DNA of 64,000 bases from Paraescarpia echinospica (taxonomy: Eukaryota; Annelida; Polychaeta; Sabellida; Siboglinidae). The position numbers and the translations under genes are program-made. The notes under the pieces were generated by a model, which saw only the letters and a program-made list of their open reading frames with translations, did no database searches and was not told the origin of the DNA. Location: contig CM034534.1 of the NCBI GenBank assembly GCA_020002185.1, forward strand, positions 63,675,239-63,739,238, written 5' to 3'. Positions 29,601 through 35,600 of this stretch are shown here, piece by piece. Position 1 is the stretch's first letter. Each line of letters begins with the position of its first letter.

Positions 29601-32600
29601 TTAGCTTAAATTTGTCTTATCTACTGCACTAGTAGTTGAAATATACATTATCTCAGAAAGTTACACTGATAAGGACTTTCTGGCCTATTTGTCATCTAGG
29701 GGCCCAATGGGTGTGAATCATCTGAGGGTAAACCATCTGGGGGGTGGTAATCATTAGGTGGTAAACCATCTTGGGGTTGACCAACCATCCGGGGTAACCA
29801 TACGTGGAACAAACAATCTGGTGTGAACCATCTTGGGAGAACCATCTCAACTATCTGGGTTGAACCATCAGGGGGTAAACTATCTGGGGTGACCAATCTG
29901 GATGAACAATCTGAGGGTGAACTATCTGGGGTGAACCATATGGGAGAACCATCTGAGGGGGAACCATCTGAGGGGGAACCATCTGAGGGGGAACCATCTA
30001 AGAATAAACCATCTGAGGGTGAACCATCTAGGATGAACCATCTGGGGGTTAACCATTTGGGGTTTAATCATATGTGGGAGAAACAGTCTGGTGTGAACCA
30101 TTTTGGATGAACCATATGTGGGGGATAAACCATATGTGGGGTGAACCGTCTGGGGTGAACCAACTAGACTGAACCATCTGGGGTGAACCATATGGGGCTG
30201 AACCATTTAGGGTGAACCATCTGGGGTGGATCATCCAGGGTTAACTTGGACTTTAACACGTCAAAACAATAGAATAAAGTATTAATGGAATTTGTTCATT
30301 AATCTACCATGAACATGTCCATACTATAATGATCTGGAAGTTCCAGCTGAAGCCCTACACCCAAAGAAAAGGTAAGTTCTTATATAGCGAGGTATCCAGT
30401 CCTTCAGACTGCTCAAAGCGCTACACACATTACTCACTGGCAGTCCTGTTCAATCGAACACCATCTCAACTTCTATCGGAAGCATTCAGCCATACTGAAA
30501 TTATTGCATAAAGACAATTCATACTTCAATATCTACCACTGTTTAGCCAGGTACTCATTCATACACATGAGTGACGTGGACCAATGATGAAGGAACCAAC
30601 TTGCCCAAAGTTTGAGCTGGCAGCTACAGGATATGGACCCGCAATCTTTCAACTGGGAGTTCGATGTTCTAACCACTATGCCGCTGAACTTCATTGTGAG
30701 ATGATAAAGTTCAACATAAATGTCTCACATGACCACGAGAATGTTGACTGGCTGCTGAGGTCATGTCGTAGCTCTGGTTCTTGTGTAAGTAGATTTAACT
30801 ACCTTTCTCACGCTCGTCAATTATTCATGGATTTAATCAGTACACAGATTCCTCCAAACTATCAAATACTCAAGTACATGAATTCATTATTTATGACAAA
30901 TCATGTCATCAGCAAGGATGACTTATTTGGGAACTTTAAAAATTGGCTTATTTTTACCTAGATCATCACTTCAACCAGGTACCAAGTGAGAAACTATAAA
31001 TACAGTCTGTCATAACACGCTCCAGTTGTCTTGAATTCACTGCTACTTGGTATGTGCAGTTGTAAGGCAGGCCAGAGGATCTCATGTTTCCGTTGAACAA
31101 TGAAACATTGCATGAAGAACTACAACTGGAATGCTGCTGATACAAGGTGTGATAAATCATGAAAGTAATTCTGTGATCTGTGATTGCGTTGTTATTATTA
31201 CAGGGCACCAAAGGTCTAAACTTGTCACTATTTCATGAAAGCATGGAGAACAAACATACAGACCATGGCCTCAGTGCTATAAGAAAGCTACATTTGAATA
31301 CATCAAATTGTCCAACTGGTGTTTAATAAAAAACGATATTGACAGATTCCTCCACAGATTCCTCCAAACTATCAAATACTCAGGTACATGAATTCATTAT
31401 TTATGACAAATCATGTCATCAGCAAGGATCACTTACTCTTACACGAATCTTTCTTTAGGATTGGCAGAGATGCTGTTACATCAGGGCATCTTGGATTTAC
31501 TGGCTTCCATGGCAACTGATCTTATTATTTGCATCCTAAAATATTCCCAGATGATCCGGGTTATAAAATACATACATTGTCTATATTCATAAAATGCAAC
31601 TTTCTAAAATAAACATGACAAAGCAATTAAGCATGTTCAGCCATCTTGGATTTCTTATTTCCATGGTAACCAATCTCATATTTTGCATGCCTACACTATT
31701 CTTTGATATTCCCAGTTTAACAGCAAATAAAGGTGTTCACTTTTCAGAAAATTAATTATCCTATGTGAAAAAGTGATGTTAACATGTTTTACTCAATTTC
31801 AGTGAAAACTCAAAATAAACTCACTATTCAGTGGTGATTGACAGGCGAGAAACTTAGCACTGAAATGGTTAAAATGGTTTGTAAAGCAACAACGTTTCCA
31901 TTCTATTCAGTACACTTCTCTTTGAAATGTCTGATTCACCAAATGCACCAGGTATATAGCATCATTACTACTGACACATACGCAAGTAAATTACAGTAAA
32001 TTCAACATTGCTAACATCGATCAATCTGCCAATCAACTTTCTGAATATGATCCAATCATCGAATTACCAAATGTGTATTATGAAAATGTAGCACAATACA
32101 TGCCTGCATGTGGTAAACCAGATGAGCTATAATTAGGTATGACTTTCACATAACACATGAAACAAAAGGGAGGATCACATTCCAAACAACTTTACCAGGA
32201 CAGAGATTTAGCACAAGGAACACTAAGATAAATGTGACAACAGCTGTCTCCATTGAAGCCAGTGTGCGGCCACGCATGACCATGACATGTGCACAGCCAC
32301 ACATGAGCATATGTGAGCAGCCATGCATGTCCTCCTTTCAGGATACCTACATTTTCAATTTCCTGGAGTCATCCAATTGATTTTTCATGGCAGTGATATA
32401 ACAGTGATTGGTAGTTTCTCAGTATAGCATGTTTTATACCGTTTGTCATACTTGGCACTTGCAGGGCAAATATTGTAACCTTGTTGACAACAATTCTATG
32501 ACCCACTCAATATCAATAATTGAGTGAGTGTTTGTCTAGTATTGTTCCTCACACTGCGTGTGGCTTCAGACAATAAATAGTGTGTATAAATTTACATGTT

Positions 32601-35600
32601 ACTGCTAACATTTTACTTGTATCTTTGAGGCTTCAAATACCTAACAATAATAATACATATTTAGTATCACTAGTGCACTGAACTATTCATAGAATTCTGT
32701 AGTGGAACATGGGCAAAACTCCATGTTTGTTGCAATGATTATAGTCAGCACTCAGTATGTATAATGTAAACAACAAATTTGCCATATTTGCTGACATTTC
32801 CCCTGGGTAGAGTTATGTGCCCCACACAGCATCTCATGCCAATGTCTGTGGCTCGCATCAGTTTGTGTGAGTCAGGCACAGGCTAGGTGAGGCCAAGTCA
32901 TCAGAATCAGCCAAGTGAGACTGTCTGCAATGCTCTATGCAAACACACACTGCAGCAGGTTTACACACCATGGGCGACAGGACCAGAGCACCACTGATGA
33001 CAGGGTTAGAGACCCACTAATAACAGGGCTAGAGACCCACTGATGACAGGACTAGAGACCCACTGATGACAGGACTAGAGACCCACTGATGACAGGGCTA
33101 GATACCCACTGATAACAGGACTAGAGACCCACTGATGACAGGACTAGAGACCCACTGATGACAGGACTAGAGACGCACTTATGACAGGGCTAGAGACCCA
33201 CTGATGACAGGGCCAGAGACCCACTGATGACAGGACTAGAGACCCACTGATGACAGGGCTAGAGACCCACTAATGGCAGGGCTAGAGACCCATTGATGAC
33301 AGGGCTAGAGACCCACTGATGACAGGGCTAGAGACCCACTGATGACATGACTAGAGACCCACTGATGACAGGGCTAGAGACCCACTGATGACAGGGCCAG
33401 AGACCCACTGACGACAGGACTAGAGACCCACTGATGACAGGGCTAGAGAACCACTAATGGCAGGGCTAGAGACCCACTGATGACTGGGCTAGAGACCCAC
33501 TGATGACAGGAATAGAGATCCACTGATGACAGGACTAGAGACCCACTGATGACAGGGCTAGAGACCCACTAATGACAGGGCTAGAGACCCACTGATGACA
33601 GGGCTAGAGACCCACTGATGACAGGTCTAGATACCCATTTTTAACAGGGCTAGAGACCCACTGATGACATGACAAGAGACCCACTGATGACAGAGACCCA
33701 CCTATGACAGAGTTGGAGACTCACTGATGACAGAGCTAGAAACCCACTGATGACAGTGCTAGAGACCCACTGATGATAGTACTAGAGTCCCACAGATGAC
33801 AGGGCCAGAGACCCACTGATGACATGATTAGATACCCATTGATGACAGGGTTAGAGACCCATTGATGACAGGGCTAGAGACTCACTGATGGCAGGGCTAG
33901 AGACCCACTGATGACAGAGCTAGAGACCCACTGATGACAGTGCTAGAGACACACTGATGACACGACTAGAGACATATTGATGACAGGGCTAGAGACTCAC
34001 TGATGACAGTACTAGAGACCCATTGATGACAGAGCTAGAGACCAACTGATGACAGAGCTAGAGATCCACTGATGACAGTGCTAGAGACCCACTGATGACA
34101 CGACTAGAGACACATAGATGACAGGGCTAGAGACTCACTGATGACAGTACTAGAGACCCATTGATGACAGAGCTAGAGATCCACCGATGACAGAGCTAGA
34201 GACCCACTGATGACATGACTAGACACATTGATGACAGGGCTAGAGACTCACTGATGACAGTACTAGAGACCCATTGATGACAGAGCTAGAGACCAACTGA
34301 TGACAGAGCTAGAGATCCACTGATGACAGTGCTAGAGACCCACTGATGACACGACTAGAGACACATTGATGACAGGGCTAGAGACTCACTGATGACAGTA
34401 CTAGAGACCCATTGATGACAGAGCTAGAGATCCACTGATGACAGGGCTAGAGACCCACTGATGACACGACTAGAGACCCATTGATGACAGGGCTAGACTC
34501 ACTGATGACAGGGTTAGAGACCCATTGATGACAGGGCTAGAGACTCACTGATGACAGTACTAGAGACCCTCTGATGATAGGAAAAGAGACCCACTGATGA
34601 CAGGGTTAGAGACCCACTGATCTGTGCTACACCAATTACACCCTGTTACAAGAAGTTATCATTGTTACTACAAGTTATCCCTGTTACAATAAGTTATCCC
34701 TGTTACAGCCCTATCTACTTGTGTCTAGTCATGTTCTGCTTCCACCAGCCATTGGGTAGAACTGGACGTCTGTATTTGTTACTCTGAGCTGCACTGTCCC
34801 TGCACCACAAGTAAGACTATCCACTACAGCCATGGGTTTGCCCGCTGTGCCAAGACCATTTCACTCAGAGTCGGTGTTATGGTGAACAACAGCTGGGGAA
34901 ATAACCACAAATGCCTCGTAACATATTTTCTGCATGAAGCAGAGGTGATAGGGAGACAGCTAAGTAAGAGATGTAGTCACACAACACCTCGACCACTCCA
35001 GTCAGCTGTCGAGTACTCAGAAAAAAACACCAGCCTATGCCTGTCAGAAGGGCTGTGATGCTAGTCCTTGGCATGCTGGACTGGCAGACCCAGCCAAACA
35101 CGGCTCTCTCGCTAAAAATAGTTACTTGCTGCTGCTAAAACTGCTGTAAGTTCCAGGCAGGTGTGAGCGCATTTTGGCCAAACACAGAAATGACATCATG
35201 AAAATTTAGAGAAAATTTATCTTTTTATCCAAGAACCCCATTTTGGACATATATAATTTGGACAGGTTTTATATAAAGAAATACTGCAACTGGCATTTCA
35301 GTTAAAGATAATCAAAACTAGACAATTTGTTAACAGGTTACAGTAGTTATTACTGTCATTAAAACGATGATAATTTTAACAAACTTTTCACACTTGAAAA
35401 ACAGAAACTGAAAATTTTAACATGAAGATATTACAACACAAGTTATTTTTCTTTATAAACTAGAAATGTGAGACGTGTTTAGTTTTGGGCTTCACCTACC
35501 AGCTTCCTGATCTCGATGTCACTGTCCTTCTTTGCCTTGGCTAGGTCGTTCTTCCTCAGGTCCACCAGGCGCTTCTGCTCAGCCATCTTCTGGCGGTCGC

